This document shows positions 44,373 through 53,129 of a DNA stretch of 64,000 bases, piece by piece. The position numbers and the translations under genes are program-made. Numbering within the stretch: position 1 is the first letter of the stretch; every line of letters starts with the position of its first letter. The notes beneath the pieces were generated by a model. That model searched no databases, was not told the origin of the DNA, and saw only the letters and a program-made list of their open reading frames with translations. Source of the DNA: a virus; the IMG/VR virus record IMGVR_UViG_3300010370_000029, positions 23,474 to 87,473 of that record; one strand, written 5' to 3'.

Positions 44373-44718
44373 TTTCAAAAATCCAGATATCGTTGCACAA
44401 ATAGAACGAGAATACCCTGAAATGATGGGCATGTACAAGCAGATTATGATGGAACAATATGAAACGTTCTGTCTGAAACAGTCCAACTATGGTCCCGGTA
44501 ATATCTCTGTTGGTACCTCTCTCGTAACCCAAGAAGATATTAAGTTGTCGTTGACGGGACTCTGGTTCCGTATGAACGATAAGATTCAGCGGTTGAAGCA
44601 GCTAGTCGTATTAGGTAAGCAGGACAATGTGGGAGAGGCAGTGGAAGATACCTTCCAAGACCTATCGGTATACGGGGTCATCTGTCAGTTGGTTAATCGT
44701 GGTAAGTGGGCAAAATAA
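44356..44718 (+). CDS. DUF1599 protein (nucleotide-modification-associated)
   Basis: 120 aa. YETFCLKQSNYGPGNI, LSLTGLWFRMNDKIQRLKQLV and VEDTFQDLSVYGVICQL match DUF1599 (Nmad1), a family predicted to work with modified DNA bases or nucleotides. In phages it often accompanies hypermodification genes, here consistent with the two Mom-like proteins. Evidence is motif resemblance only. Confidence 0.7.
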   Translation: MQIDYDFKNPDIVAQIEREYPEMMGMYKQIMMEQYETFCLKQSNYGPGNISVGTSLVTQEDIKLSLTGLWFRMNDKIQRLKQLVVLGKQDNVGEAVEDTFQDLSVYGVICQLVNRGKWAK

Positions 44719-44740
44719 CTTTATAATAGGAGAATACGTA

Positions 44741-44926
44741 ATGCCGAAGTGGAGTTTTAATGGACGAATTGACGATGATGACTTTGAATTCGAAGATGAT
44801 TTCAATGTAGACGAACAATACACGGGATTCCAAAAGATTGGCCGCCGGAGTCGTCAAGAGGAAGAGGCACGTGGTCAAAAGAAAAAGTCCAGCGTGAAAC
44901 ACCAAAAGCGTCCAGATAAAGAATAA
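44741..44926 (+). CDS. Hypothetical acidic/basic small protein (61 aa)
   Basis: ATG 44741 follows AGGAGAAT. An acidic N-terminus (DDDDFEFEDDF) is followed by a Lys/Arg-rich tail (RRSRQEEEARGQKKKSS). Possibly nucleic-acid or protein interacting. The in-frame start at 44627 lies inside the previous gene and is unlikely. Confidence 0.5.
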   Translation: MPKWSFNGRIDDDDFEFEDDFNVDEQYTGFQKIGRRSRQEEEARGQKKKSSVKHQKRPDKE

Positions 44927-44963
44927 TATTACTATTTATTATAGTATCCTTTTCTGGTGAAAT

Positions 44964-46535
44964 ATGCGAAAGCTCCTAAAAGAATTCTTATCATACATTC
45001 GAGAAGAAAAAGTAGAACGTAAGCCTGGCACCGCTTGGCAAACGGCAGGTGGTATTTGGTATGGAAAAAATACCTCTGGGGAAACTCTAAAGACGGGTCG
45101 CGGGGAAACTGCAAAGGCAGCGGCTGAACGATTTGCAAAAGGTCTTGCTGCTCCAACTCAGGCCAAGGGGGAAGAACCCTCTACTGATAAAAAGGCGACG
45201 GCGGCTACCACACAGCCGACCACGACAAAAGTTGCGCAACCGCAACCTACGGCAAAGCCGGACGTACCACAAAGTCAAGAAGTTCCGATGTCCAACGCTC
45301 CCGGTAATATTCCCCCAAAGCCACTAACCAAGGGGTCTGCTGCCCGTGATGAGCAAATCTTAAAAGATACAGAAGTTGCGATGGAATCACGTGGATTTGA
45401 TAGTCCTGATGAATCTACACGGTTCCAAACATTTACCAAATTGTGGAGAGCCTTTCTTGGTGCCCCATCATACGAAGAACAAGTTAACGCAGTCAGAGAA
45501 ATGGCGAACTTGAAGATGATTGAGGGTGGAGCAAGTGGTAAAAAGATTTATATGACTCCTACCACCGGACTTACTCCAAAACATATGTGTGGACAAGCCG
45601 GAACCGCAGTCACCAAGCTAATGAGTCAAATTATCGCAGACGAAGGTATTGAAATTGGTATGCGTGGAAACGCTGCGGATAGAGCATTAGCAGATTTAAG
45701 TGGTAAGCATAATGAAGCAGGGGTAGCCGCACATTTATTCCCCAGTAAAGAAAATGAAGATGCGTATAAGAGCGTCGAAAGTAGATATAGTCAACTAGGC
45801 GGTGATGCTAAGGCAGCGGATGAACGTAACAAGCTTGCGGCGCAGGCTGTTCGTAATGCATTACCCCAAGGTGCAAAGATTACTAATTGTCTGCAAGTCG
45901 GAGGTGTAGGTAAAACTCGTTTGAAAGAATTGGGTATTGACCCAAAAACCGACCCAACGGATATTTTATTAGATTATGAAGTTGGTGGTAAGAAGGGTAT
46001 TATGAAAATCTCGGCAAAGATTTATACCGACCCACGCAACATCACAATGAAAAATTCTGGCGTTAAGAAAGCTGGTGTGGACTATTTAGGAGAACCAGAA
46101 GGTGGTGCTATTGACCGAGCATGGCCTGATATGTTACGAAAGTATAAGTGGACTCCCGATACTCCAGACGAAGAAAAGGTAAAGTTAAAGTCAGCATTAA
46201 AGCAAGAATATCTTAAAAAGTACGCTGGAGAGATGGAAAAGCTTGCTAATACAAATGAAGGTCAAAAGCGTTTATTAAAAATGTGGAGAGCAGTTCACGG
46301 GTGTGGTAAAAACGTCCACACTTTAGTTATCAATAAATCTACAAACCAATCAGAGCTAAAGTCTCCATCACATTATTGCGAACCAAAGATTCCATTCAAA
46401 GTAAAATACGATGGAGTAAAGGTAGTGATTGAGATGAATACCGGTGGTCCACAGACATTACAAATTGATTTAAAGACTGAGGATAAGGGCAGTCCGAAAT
46501 TATTGTTTAGACATATTGTAAGAGACAAAAAGTAA
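44964..46535 (+). CDS. Hypothetical protein with PD-(D/E)XK-like motif (523 aa)
   Basis: The N-terminus VERKPGTAWQTAGGIWYGKN is a short Gly/Trp segment shared with other phage-structural-type proteins. A Pro/Ala/Thr linker follows (residues about 60-120). The C-terminal body includes DILLDYEVGGKKGIMKISAK, where Asp, Glu and Lys are spaced like a PD-(D/E)XK site, and several Cys. It could be a virion-associated nuclease. Both assignment and motif are tentative. Confidence 0.5.
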   Translation: MRKLLKEFLSYIREEKVERKPGTAWQTAGGIWYGKNTSGETLKTGRGETAKAAAERFAKGLAAPTQAKGEEPSTDKKATAATTQPTTTKVAQPQPTAKPDVPQSQEVPMSNAPGNIPPKPLTKGSAARDEQILKDTEVAMESRGFDSPDESTRFQTFTKLWRAFLGAPSYEEQVNAVREMANLKMIEGGASGKKIYMTPTTGLTPKHMCGQAGTAVTKLMSQIIADEGIEIGMRGNAADRALADLSGKHNEAGVAAHLFPSKENEDAYKSVESRYSQLGGDAKAADERNKLAAQAVRNALPQGAKITNCLQVGGVGKTRLKELGIDPKTDPTDILLDYEVGGKKGIMKISAKIYTDPRNITMKNSGVKKAGVDYLGEPEGGAIDRAWPDMLRKYKWTPDTPDEEKVKLKSALKQEYLKKYAGEMEKLANTNEGQKRLLKMWRAVHGCGKNVHTLVINKSTNQSELKSPSHYCEPKIPFKVKYDGVKVVIEMNTGGPQTLQIDLKTEDKGSPKLLFRHIVRDKK

Positions 46536-46771
46536 TGGAAATTAAAAAAGAAATATTCAAGCGAGTCCCGCCGGGTGATCGGTGGGTAGCAGTTGACATC
46601 CCCGATGGATTGGTTTATACTCCATTAACAGAAGCCTTAGAGGCACATTTTCAACAGCACGGAACACGACAATTTTATATTGACGCGGTAGCAGGATATA
46701 TTTATAAGGTAGACACCGCTCCAGACCCGGCGCCGGTAGTCAAACAATTTTCGATTTACGGGGATTATTAA
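46535..46771 (+). CDS. Hypothetical protein (78 aa)
   Basis: TAATG-coupled to the preceding gene. Opens MEIKKEIFKRVPPGDRWVAVD, followed by YIDAVAGYIYKV. Possibly a small accessory of the preceding protein. Unknown. Confidence 0.5.
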   Translation: MEIKKEIFKRVPPGDRWVAVDIPDGLVYTPLTEALEAHFQQHGTRQFYIDAVAGYIYKVDTAPDPAPVVKQFSIYGDY

Positions 46772-46773
46772 AA

Positions 46774-47622
46774 ATGAATATAATGGTTACGGGTGGAGCA
46801 GGATTCATTGGTACTAACTTAATTAAAAGATTACTCCGCGACGGGCATACAATAATCTCCGTTGACAATTATGATAGTGGATTGAAGAATAACGAACAGA
46901 CTGGGGCTGCCTACGTAGCCGCAGATATAACCGATATCGTACGGTTAACATCAATAAAAGTTGATTTGTGTTATCATCTGGCAGCACTATCACGCATTCA
47001 ACCATCATTTAAAAATCCATCAGAAACCTTCCGCGTCAATGTCAAAGGAACGGAAGCGGTGGCTGAATGGTGCCGCATCAATAATACAAAGTTAGTATAT
47101 GCTGGGTCATCCTCTCGTTGGCATAATCCATACCAGTCCCCCTATGCGATGTACAAGCATTTGGGAGAAGAAGTTCTAAAGATGTATAGAACTATTTACA
47201 AGACTAATTTTGAAATCGCTAGGTTCTACAATGTCTATGGTCCGCATGAAATTGTGGATGGAGACTGGGCAGCTGTAATTGGTATCTGGCGCCGTCAAGT
47301 CCGCGATGGATTGCCAATCACAATTGTCGGTGATGGAGAACAACGGCGTGATTTTACACACGTTGATGATATTGTTGATGGTCTAGTTCGTATTGGTATG
47401 TACGATGAACATCATACCGATGCATGGGAGTTGGGAACTGGAATGAACTATTCGATTAACGAAGTATACGAAATGTTTAAACAACATTTTGGAGCTGAGA
47501 AAGTCCACATTGCCGACCAACCCGGTAACTATAGACAAACATTACGAGAGAATGATGATTCATTAACACGGTTGAATTGGAAACCGTCTGATAAACTTAG
47601 GGAGTACATCAATAGTCTATGA
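46774..47622 (+). CDS. NAD-dependent sugar epimerase/dehydratase (SDR)
   Basis: 282 aa. MVTGGAGFIGTNLI is the NAD-binding Gly motif. The active-site region SSSRW, then YAMYKHLGEEVL with the YxxxK pair is intact. Extended SDR of the UDP/GDP-sugar type, e.g. a 4-epimerase. It lies directly before rmlB, so may supply a further sugar. Confidence 0.88.
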   Translation: MNIMVTGGAGFIGTNLIKRLLRDGHTIISVDNYDSGLKNNEQTGAAYVAADITDIVRLTSIKVDLCYHLAALSRIQPSFKNPSETFRVNVKGTEAVAEWCRINNTKLVYAGSSSRWHNPYQSPYAMYKHLGEEVLKMYRTIYKTNFEIARFYNVYGPHEIVDGDWAAVIGIWRRQVRDGLPITIVGDGEQRRDFTHVDDIVDGLVRIGMYDEHHTDAWELGTGMNYSINEVYEMFKQHFGAEKVHIADQPGNYRQTLRENDDSLTRLNWKPSDKLREYINSL

Positions 47623-48587
47623 AAATTTTAGTAACAGGCGGAAACGGGTTCATTGGTAGTAATTTTATAGAATATATTTTAGAGAATACGGATATGGAGG
47701 TCATTAATATAGACCTCTTGACGTATGCGGGTGTCTCTCCACATCCTAAATCATCCAGATATACTTTCTATCAGATGGACATTGCCTATGATGAAGTATA
47801 TGACCTCCTCGTAAAGCACCAGCCAGATTATATTGTAAACTTTGCAGCGGAAACTCACGTTGACCGCTCAATTGAATTTCCCGATGCGTTTGTTCAAACG
47901 AATGTATTTGGAACCTATAATTTATTGCGGTGTTTATTAAAGTACCACAAGACTAATAAATTTAAATTCATACATATTTCAACTGATGAAGTCTTTGGTC
48001 AATTAAAATTAAACGATACGCCGTTTTCCGAAAAGACTCCATATTCGCCTAACAGTCCATATTCCGCTACGAAGGCATCAGCCGACCACTTGGTACGCGC
48101 GTTTCACCATACTTACGGACTTCCGGCGATTGTTACGAATTGTTCAAACAACTACGGCCCACGGCAGTTTCCAGAGAAGTTCATTCCCGTGGTTATCTTG
48201 AACGCTTATATGGACAAGCGTATTCCTGTTTATGGGTCTGGTTTTAATGTAAGAGATTGGTTACACGTAACTGACCACTGTAATGCTATTCTACGTGTTT
48301 TAGAGAGTGGTAAAATTGGTGATACGTATGTCATCGGCGGTGAATCCGAACGTACTAACATTGATGTAGCCCGACATATCTTGACGATTATGAGAAAGCC
48401 AATTTCGTTAATAGACCACGTGTTGGATAGAAAAGGACACGACTTCAGATATGCAGTTGACATTTGCCACATCAAGCACGAATTGGGATGGAGGCCTTCA
48501 ATTAAATTTCAAGATGGGTTAGTAAAAACTATTGATTGGTACTTAAACAATATGGAGTGGGTAAGGTCATGCGTAAACTTGGGATAA
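47619..48587 (+). CDS. rmlB: dTDP-glucose 4,6-dehydratase
   Basis: First NAD-dependent step after RmlA in dTDP-L-rhamnose synthesis. ILVTGGNGFIGSNF (NAD site), TDEVFGQL, YSATKASADHLVRAF (YxxxK) and NCSNNYGPRQFPEK are the RmlB signatures. 322 aa, close to bacterial RmlB (about 350). Starts inside the end of the previous epimerase. Confidence 0.93.
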   Translation: MKILVTGGNGFIGSNFIEYILENTDMEVINIDLLTYAGVSPHPKSSRYTFYQMDIAYDEVYDLLVKHQPDYIVNFAAETHVDRSIEFPDAFVQTNVFGTYNLLRCLLKYHKTNKFKFIHISTDEVFGQLKLNDTPFSEKTPYSPNSPYSATKASADHLVRAFHHTYGLPAIVTNCSNNYGPRQFPEKFIPVVILNAYMDKRIPVYGSGFNVRDWLHVTDHCNAILRVLESGKIGDTYVIGGESERTNIDVARHILTIMRKPISLIDHVLDRKGHDFRYAVDICHIKHELGWRPSIKFQDGLVKTIDWYLNNMEWVRSCVNLG

Positions 48588-49474
48588 TCTTAGCGGGTGG
48601 TAAGTCTACACGATTGTATCCATCCACGTTAGTTACCACAAAACAATTACTTCCTGTCTATGACAAGCCGTTGATTTATTATCCGTTGACCACATTGATG
48701 TTAGCGGGTATTCGTGATGTCATTATAATTTCTTCTACACATGAAAAGGAACGCTTTAAGGAATTATTCAGCAATTGTAAGACGGAGTTAGGGATTGATG
48801 TGACGGTATTGGAACAAAAGATACCACTTGGTATTGCCGATGCCTTTAATATTGTAAGAGAAGAGATGGGACATAAGTATGTCTCTAACTTTGACAGACA
48901 CGTGCTGATATTGGGAGATAATATATTCTACGGAGCAGGATTTAGTGACCAACTATTGCACGCTGGAAACAATATCAATGCGCATGTCTTTTTACATACG
49001 GTGTCCGATTCAGAACGATTTGGTGTTGCTGAACTTGGTGAAAATAATGTAGTGGTTCACGTAGAAGAGAAACCAAAATCACCTAGAAGTAATTTGGCAA
49101 TTACTGGACTTTACTTTTATCCTCCCGACGTATACGATAAGGTAAAACGTCTACACCCCTCAGCGCGTGGTGAATTAGAAATTACTGATGTAAACGAATT
49201 ATATCTACGTGAAGGAAAATTGTTCGCTACCAAGTTACAACGCGGAATGGTATGGTTTGACGCTGGAACTCCCGATGCCTTGTTAGAATCGTCTAACTTT
49301 ATTAAGTTTATTCAGTCCTATCAAAGTATTTTAATAGGAAGTCCTCACGAAATTTCTATTCGAAAAAAGTGGGTGACTCAACTGGATATAACTGGATTTC
49401 TTAGCGCATGCAAGAACACACAATACGGCAAATACCTAATTAACTTATTTGACAATGAAAGTAGAACACACTAA
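48569..49474 (+). CDS. rmlA: Glucose-1-phosphate thymidylyltransferase
   Basis: Makes dTDP-glucose, the pathway entry. ATG 48569 (MRKLGIILAGGKSTRLYPST) supplies the nucleotide-binding GG-x-TRL motif. KPLIYYPLTTLMLAGI, NLAITGLYFYPPDV and TDVNELYLREGKL continue the family. About 301 aa against 290 typical. Overlaps the ends of rmlB and rmlC. Confidence 0.93.
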   Translation: MRKLGIILAGGKSTRLYPSTLVTTKQLLPVYDKPLIYYPLTTLMLAGIRDVIIISSTHEKERFKELFSNCKTELGIDVTVLEQKIPLGIADAFNIVREEMGHKYVSNFDRHVLILGDNIFYGAGFSDQLLHAGNNINAHVFLHTVSDSERFGVAELGENNVVVHVEEKPKSPRSNLAITGLYFYPPDVYDKVKRLHPSARGELEITDVNELYLREGKLFATKLQRGMVWFDAGTPDALLESSNFIKFIQSYQSILIGSPHEISIRKKWVTQLDITGFLSACKNTQYGKYLINLFDNESRTH

Positions 49475-49997
49475 ATTACCAGAAGTATATGTACTCCATC
49501 CGTCTGTTCATAACGACCTGCGGGGTATGTTTTTCGAAAGTTTCAATCTTAATAAGTTTTTAGAGTTGACTAACACCGATGTTACATTTGTGCAAGACAA
49601 TCAAAGTGTGTCCTATAAAAACGTTCTTCGTGGGCTGCACTATCAAAAACCAAACGGACAAGGCAAATTGGTACGAGTCACACATGGTTCGATATTTGAT
49701 GTTGCGGTAGATATACGAAAGGAGTCTCCAACATTTAAACAATGGGTAGGAGTAGAACTATCAGCTGATAATAAAAAACAATTATGGGTTCCCGATGGAT
49801 TCGCTCACGGATTTCTTGCATTAACTGATATGGTGACAGTGCAATACAAAGTCACAGAGTATTATAATAAAGCACATGAAAAGTCTATCAGATGGGATGA
49901 CCCTACCATAAACATAAAATGGCCATTATCGGATAACCCTATCTTATCAGAAAAAGATGCGGCCGCCCCTTTACTAAATGACATAGAGATGTTATAA
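49455..49997 (+). CDS. rmlC: dTDP-4-dehydrorhamnose 3,5-epimerase
   Basis: Third step. RGMFFESFN, QDNQSVSYKNVLRGLHYQKPNGQGKLVR and WVPDGFAHGFLAL are the RmlC cupin signatures, including the His and Tyr of the active site. 180 aa matches RmlC (about 183). The start at 49455 overlaps the rmlA end. Confidence 0.93.
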   Translation: MKVEHTKLPEVYVLHPSVHNDLRGMFFESFNLNKFLELTNTDVTFVQDNQSVSYKNVLRGLHYQKPNGQGKLVRVTHGSIFDVAVDIRKESPTFKQWVGVELSADNKKQLWVPDGFAHGFLALTDMVTVQYKVTEYYNKAHEKSIRWDDPTINIKWPLSDNPILSEKDAAAPLLNDIEML

Positions 49998-50012
49998 TAC
50001 TAGGATACGTAA

Positions 50013-50798
50013 ATGAAAGTTTTAATAGTTGGTAGTGGATGGATTGGAACAAGAATGCAAAATGAGTTGAATCGTCGTGGTCACACCATTACGATAAGCA
50101 CTCACACAAATGTATTTGACATTTTAGCACAAGAAGAATTTGATTGGGTTATAAATTGTGCAGGGGTTACTGGAATTCCTAACATAGATGCGTGTGAAAA
50201 GAACAAGTCAGAAACCTATCTAGGTAATGCAGTGTTTCCAATTCAATTACATCATATTGTAAGTAAGACCCGTGCTAGATTGGCCCACGTATCAAGTGGG
50301 TGCATCTATGAAGGGACCATTGATGATATCAACGCCTTACCTAACTTTTTTGGAAGTACATACTCCATTAGTAAAGGCATTTCCGATGCCTATTTAAAGG
50401 ACAAGGCACAAGTCTATCGTATTCGACTACCATTTACTGGTATTGATGAACCAAAGAATTTCCTTGCTAAAATTCTGAAGTATGCTAAGACTGGAAAGTT
50501 ATTCGATGGAGGTCACAACTCCATAACCGATTTAGACGAGGCAATTGAAGTGGCCTGTACCTTGATTGAAACGGATGCACCAAACGGCCCGTATAACTTG
50601 GTTAATCGTGGTTCTATTACTATGCATGAGATTGTTGATATGATTGGGGTTACGGCAAATTGGTATACCGAAGAAGAGTTTAAAAACGCTTCGGCAGCAT
50701 CTCGACCAAATTGTATAATCCCCTCACATCCAGCTATGAGTTCGGTTAAAGACGCACTACAAAAAGCATTATCCACATTACTTGAAAAGACAATTTAA
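50013..50798 (+). CDS. rmlD: dTDP-4-dehydrorhamnose reductase
   Basis: Final step giving dTDP-L-rhamnose. VLIVGSGWIGTRMQNEL is the NAD(P) motif, WVINCAGVTG the substrate loop, HVSSGCIYEG and YSISKGISDAYLK hold the Ser-Tyr-Lys triad. 261 aa. Completes the B-A-C-D set, so this phage can make dTDP-rhamnose itself. Confidence 0.85.
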   Translation: MKVLIVGSGWIGTRMQNELNRRGHTITISTHTNVFDILAQEEFDWVINCAGVTGIPNIDACEKNKSETYLGNAVFPIQLHHIVSKTRARLAHVSSGCIYEGTIDDINALPNFFGSTYSISKGISDAYLKDKAQVYRIRLPFTGIDEPKNFLAKILKYAKTGKLFDGGHNSITDLDEAIEVACTLIETDAPNGPYNLVNRGSITMHEIVDMIGVTANWYTEEEFKNASAASRPNCIIPSHPAMSSVKDALQKALSTLLEKTI

Positions 50799-50808
50799 GA
50801 GAGGTTGT

Positions 50809-51477
50809 ATGAAAGCAAAACTAGTTTCCTTTACAGTACCGTGTACGGAAGATTTACCATTAGATTCCGATGTATTGGACTTAATCGCATATTGTGCTCG
50901 GGTGAGTAATCCCAGCAATCAACAGAACACCGACACTTCTGATAAGTTGATTAAGTATCTGGTCAAGCATAAGCATTGGTCACCGTTCGAGATGGCAAAC
51001 GCCACTATTGAAATTGAGACGACCCGTGATATCGCTCGTCAGATTCTTCGTCATCGTTCGTTCACATTCCAAGAGTTCAGTCAGCGTTACGCCGACCCAG
51101 TGAAGGAATTGACGTTCGAGACGCGGGAGGCAAGACTCCAAGACCAAAAGAATCGTCAGAATTCTATTGAGACTGATGACACTCAATTACAAGAAATGTG
51201 GGAAAAGATGCAATGGGAACTTATTGAAAAGTCCAAGGGGCTGTATACGTGGGCCATCAGCCAAGGTATCGCAAAGGAAGTCGCTCGGGCAGTCTTACCC
51301 GAAGGTCTTACGATGTCCCGTATGTACGTAAATGGGACGATTCGTTCGTGGATTCACTATATCGATATCCGTTCCGATATGGCTACTCAAAAGGAACATC
51401 GGGACATCGCCTTGGCATGTGCAAAGGCAATTAGTGAAATCTTCCCGATGATTAACGATTTCGCACACAATGCCTAA
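50809..51477 (+). CDS. thyX: Flavin-dependent thymidylate synthase
   Basis: Methylates dUMP to dTMP with FAD and folate. RHRSFTFQEFSQRYADP near residue 81 is the ThyX signature (RHRxxSxxExSxR-like). VLPEGLTMSRMYVNGTIRSWIHYIDIR is the second conserved block. ATG 50809 follows AGAGGTTG; an in-frame ATG at 50782 lies in rmlD. About 222 aa. Confidence 0.9.
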   Translation: MKAKLVSFTVPCTEDLPLDSDVLDLIAYCARVSNPSNQQNTDTSDKLIKYLVKHKHWSPFEMANATIEIETTRDIARQILRHRSFTFQEFSQRYADPVKELTFETREARLQDQKNRQNSIETDDTQLQEMWEKMQWELIEKSKGLYTWAISQGIAKEVARAVLPEGLTMSRMYVNGTIRSWIHYIDIRSDMATQKEHRDIALACAKAISEIFPMINDFAHNA

Positions 51478-52126
51478 ACGAATTGGAGCTGGTAATAAAG
51501 GCGGTCGAGCACTCCCGATATCACGGGCGGAAATCGAACATGCCCAAGCCAACACCAAGAGTAATATGGAAGCCGCCCGATTCCTTGGGGTTGGGTTTGA
51601 ACGATACAAGCGATACGCCAAAATATACCAGCTCTTTGATTCTCATGCCAATCCCACAGGAATCGGTACTCCAAAAGGATTTGGTTCTAGAGCCAGTGTG
51701 GTCAAACTTAAAGATATCTTTGCGAATAAATACCCTGGGTATAATTTGGTTCGGTTGAAGAATCGAATGATTGCCAGAAACCTTCTACGAGAAGAATGTG
51801 CGTTATGTGGGTTTAAAGAAAAGCGTATCACCGATAGTAAGTCACCTTTATTAATCACATTTAAAAACGGTGTGAAGGATTTCGCCCAAAACAATCTTCA
51901 ATTATTATGTTATAATTGTTTATTCTTGACTACTGGCGCACCTACGGTAGCTCATAAAGGATATATAGAAAAGTCGTTTGGTGACCCCGAAAAGATACCT
52001 AAAGTCTGGCAGGTTGACCCAAGACCCGGCGATATGAAAGAGCTCGATGCGGACGAACCTGACAATACGGAAGATGGGTTTGATGACATCCGTGACGAAA
52101 TCATGCGAGAGCTTGGTCGAGAATAA
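51470..52126 (+). CDS. Hypothetical Zn-binding protein with degenerate HNH-like finger
   Basis: 218 aa. CALCGFKEKRI and CYNCLF form paired CxxC motifs separated by LLITFKNGVKDFAQNNLQ, an HNH-type layout in which the catalytic His is not evident. The N-terminus is basic, with a helix-turn-helix-like segment (SNMEAARFLGVGFERYKRYAK). Overlaps thyX by a few bases. Could be an inactive HNH/NUMOD-like DNA binder. Confidence 0.6.
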   Translation: MPKRIGAGNKGGRALPISRAEIEHAQANTKSNMEAARFLGVGFERYKRYAKIYQLFDSHANPTGIGTPKGFGSRASVVKLKDIFANKYPGYNLVRLKNRMIARNLLREECALCGFKEKRITDSKSPLLITFKNGVKDFAQNNLQLLCYNCLFLTTGAPTVAHKGYIEKSFGDPEKIPKVWQVDPRPGDMKELDADEPDNTEDGFDDIRDEIMRELGRE

Positions 52127-52146
52127 TAGCTTATATTAAACCCCAC

Positions 52147-52175
52147 TTGACAATGCGGGGTGTATTCGTTATACT
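52147..52175 (+). promoter_or_regulatory. Sigma70-type promoter
   Basis: TTGACA at 52147-52152, 17-bp spacer, TATACT at 52170-52175. The -35 sits in the loop of a CCCC/GGGG inverted repeat. It drives the small gene at 52256. Confidence 0.7.
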
Positions 52176-52255
52176 ATATACATACCTCTGGTGACGGTGC
52201 ATTATCCGATAAGCGGGTACACCAACAGAGATAACATCCCTACAGGGAGATTAGT

Positions 52256-52405
52256 ATGACTAACACTGTTACGACCCCGAAGGCCACGAATACCCCGAAG
52301 AAGTCTGCTGGGTGGGGACGCGGCTGGCATCTGAAGAAGGAGTTTATCGCTCCTACGGGTGAGAAGTACAGCTTCGGTAAGCTCATCACTGTCGAGAGCA
52401 AGTAA
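52256..52405 (+). CDS. Small hypothetical protein (49 aa)
   Basis: Follows a strong promoter and CAGGGAG ribosome-binding site. Basic, with a Trp/Lys centre (SAGWGRGWHLKKEF). Unknown. Confidence 0.55.
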   Translation: MTNTVTTPKATNTPKKSAGWGRGWHLKKEFIAPTGEKYSFGKLITVESK

Positions 52406-52408
52406 CAC

Positions 52409-52436
52409 TTGACGGTTTCCAACATTCCGTTATATT
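52409..52436 (+). promoter_or_regulatory. Sigma70-like promoter with ACGG/CCGT spacer repeat
   Basis: TTGACG at 52409-52414, 16-bp spacer, TATATT at 52431-52436. The CCGTTATA context is shared with the polymerase promoter at 8329. It precedes the gene at 52471. Confidence 0.6.
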
Positions 52437-52470
52437 TATTGTACCCACCTCAAATGTGACGGAGTGTTTT

Positions 52471-52644
52471 ATGGAATTCGTTGAAGAGCTAGTTGCCGAG
52501 CTATCTCTTTCAGAATTTCGGTCTACGGTTCAAAAAGTCTTTTTGGGAAACTGGAATGTCCAGATGTACTACGAAGCGATGGGACTTGATTGGGATGATG
52601 AGATAGAAGCAGCGGAGGCAAAAGAAAACGACGACCTGAACTAG
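52471..52644 (+). CDS. Small acidic hypothetical protein (57 aa)
   Basis: ATG 52471 follows GGAG. Helical, acidic C-terminus (DDEIEAAEAKENDDLN). The terminator hairpin begins within its last codons. Confidence 0.55.
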   Translation: MEFVEELVAELSLSEFRSTVQKVFLGNWNVQMYYEAMGLDWDDEIEAAEAKENDDLN

Positions 52645-52660
52645 GTCGTCGTTTTTATTT
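52628..52660. terminator. Bidirectional Rho-independent terminator
   Basis: 10-bp stem ACGACGACCT/AGGTCGTCGT (52628-52637 and 52643-52652) with a 5-nt loop and T-run on the plus side and A-run on the minus side. It separates the plus-strand genes from the minus-strand fibre cluster. Confidence 0.8.
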
Positions 52661-52669
52661 TATATACTG

Positions 52670-53113
52670 TTATGTTGTACAACCACCAGTACTGGTTACT
52701 GTTCCCGAGGAGTTAGTACACCAATATGAACTAAAGTCTGTGAAGCAGTATACGTTAAAGTTTCCGCTACATGCTCCACCGCCACTACTATATAAGTTAC
52801 AACTACTAGCTAAAGCTCCGCAATTATTACTATAAACTGTTTGTGTAAACGAGTATGCTCCGCCACCACAATCTGATCCTGCCGTTCCACTACTGTCTAC
52901 ATAATACGTCCCCGTGTTACAACATTGGGTATACGAATACCATTCACTCATACTCGCGGGATTCGTCGAGGACGGCGGGGTAGAGCACCCACTATTTAAC
53001 GTAATATATCCACCATTTTCTGCGGTATCTAATGATATTTCTGCAGTAGAGGACCGTCCTAGTTCTCCATTAATTTGAGACATTGCGATTTGTCCTGATG
53101 CTGGTAACGTCAT
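52670..53113 (-). CDS. Cys-rich virion/tail-fibre-like protein (147 aa)
   Basis: N-terminus [19 protein letters not shown] followed by Thr/Ser/Gly-rich, Cys-rich repeats ([13 protein letters not shown]). Similar openings occur in phage tail-fibre or minor-tail proteins. Last gene of a three-gene minus-strand set ending at the terminator. Confidence 0.6.
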   Translation of the reverse strand: MTLPASGQIAMSQINGELGRSSTAEISLDTAENGGYITLNSGCSTPPSSTNPASMSEWYSYTQCCNTGTYYVDSSGTAGSDCGGGAYSFTQTVYSNNCGALASSCNLYSSGGGACSGNFNVYCFTDFSSYWCTNSSGTVTSTGGCTT

Positions 53114-53129
53114 AAGATTAACCCAGATA

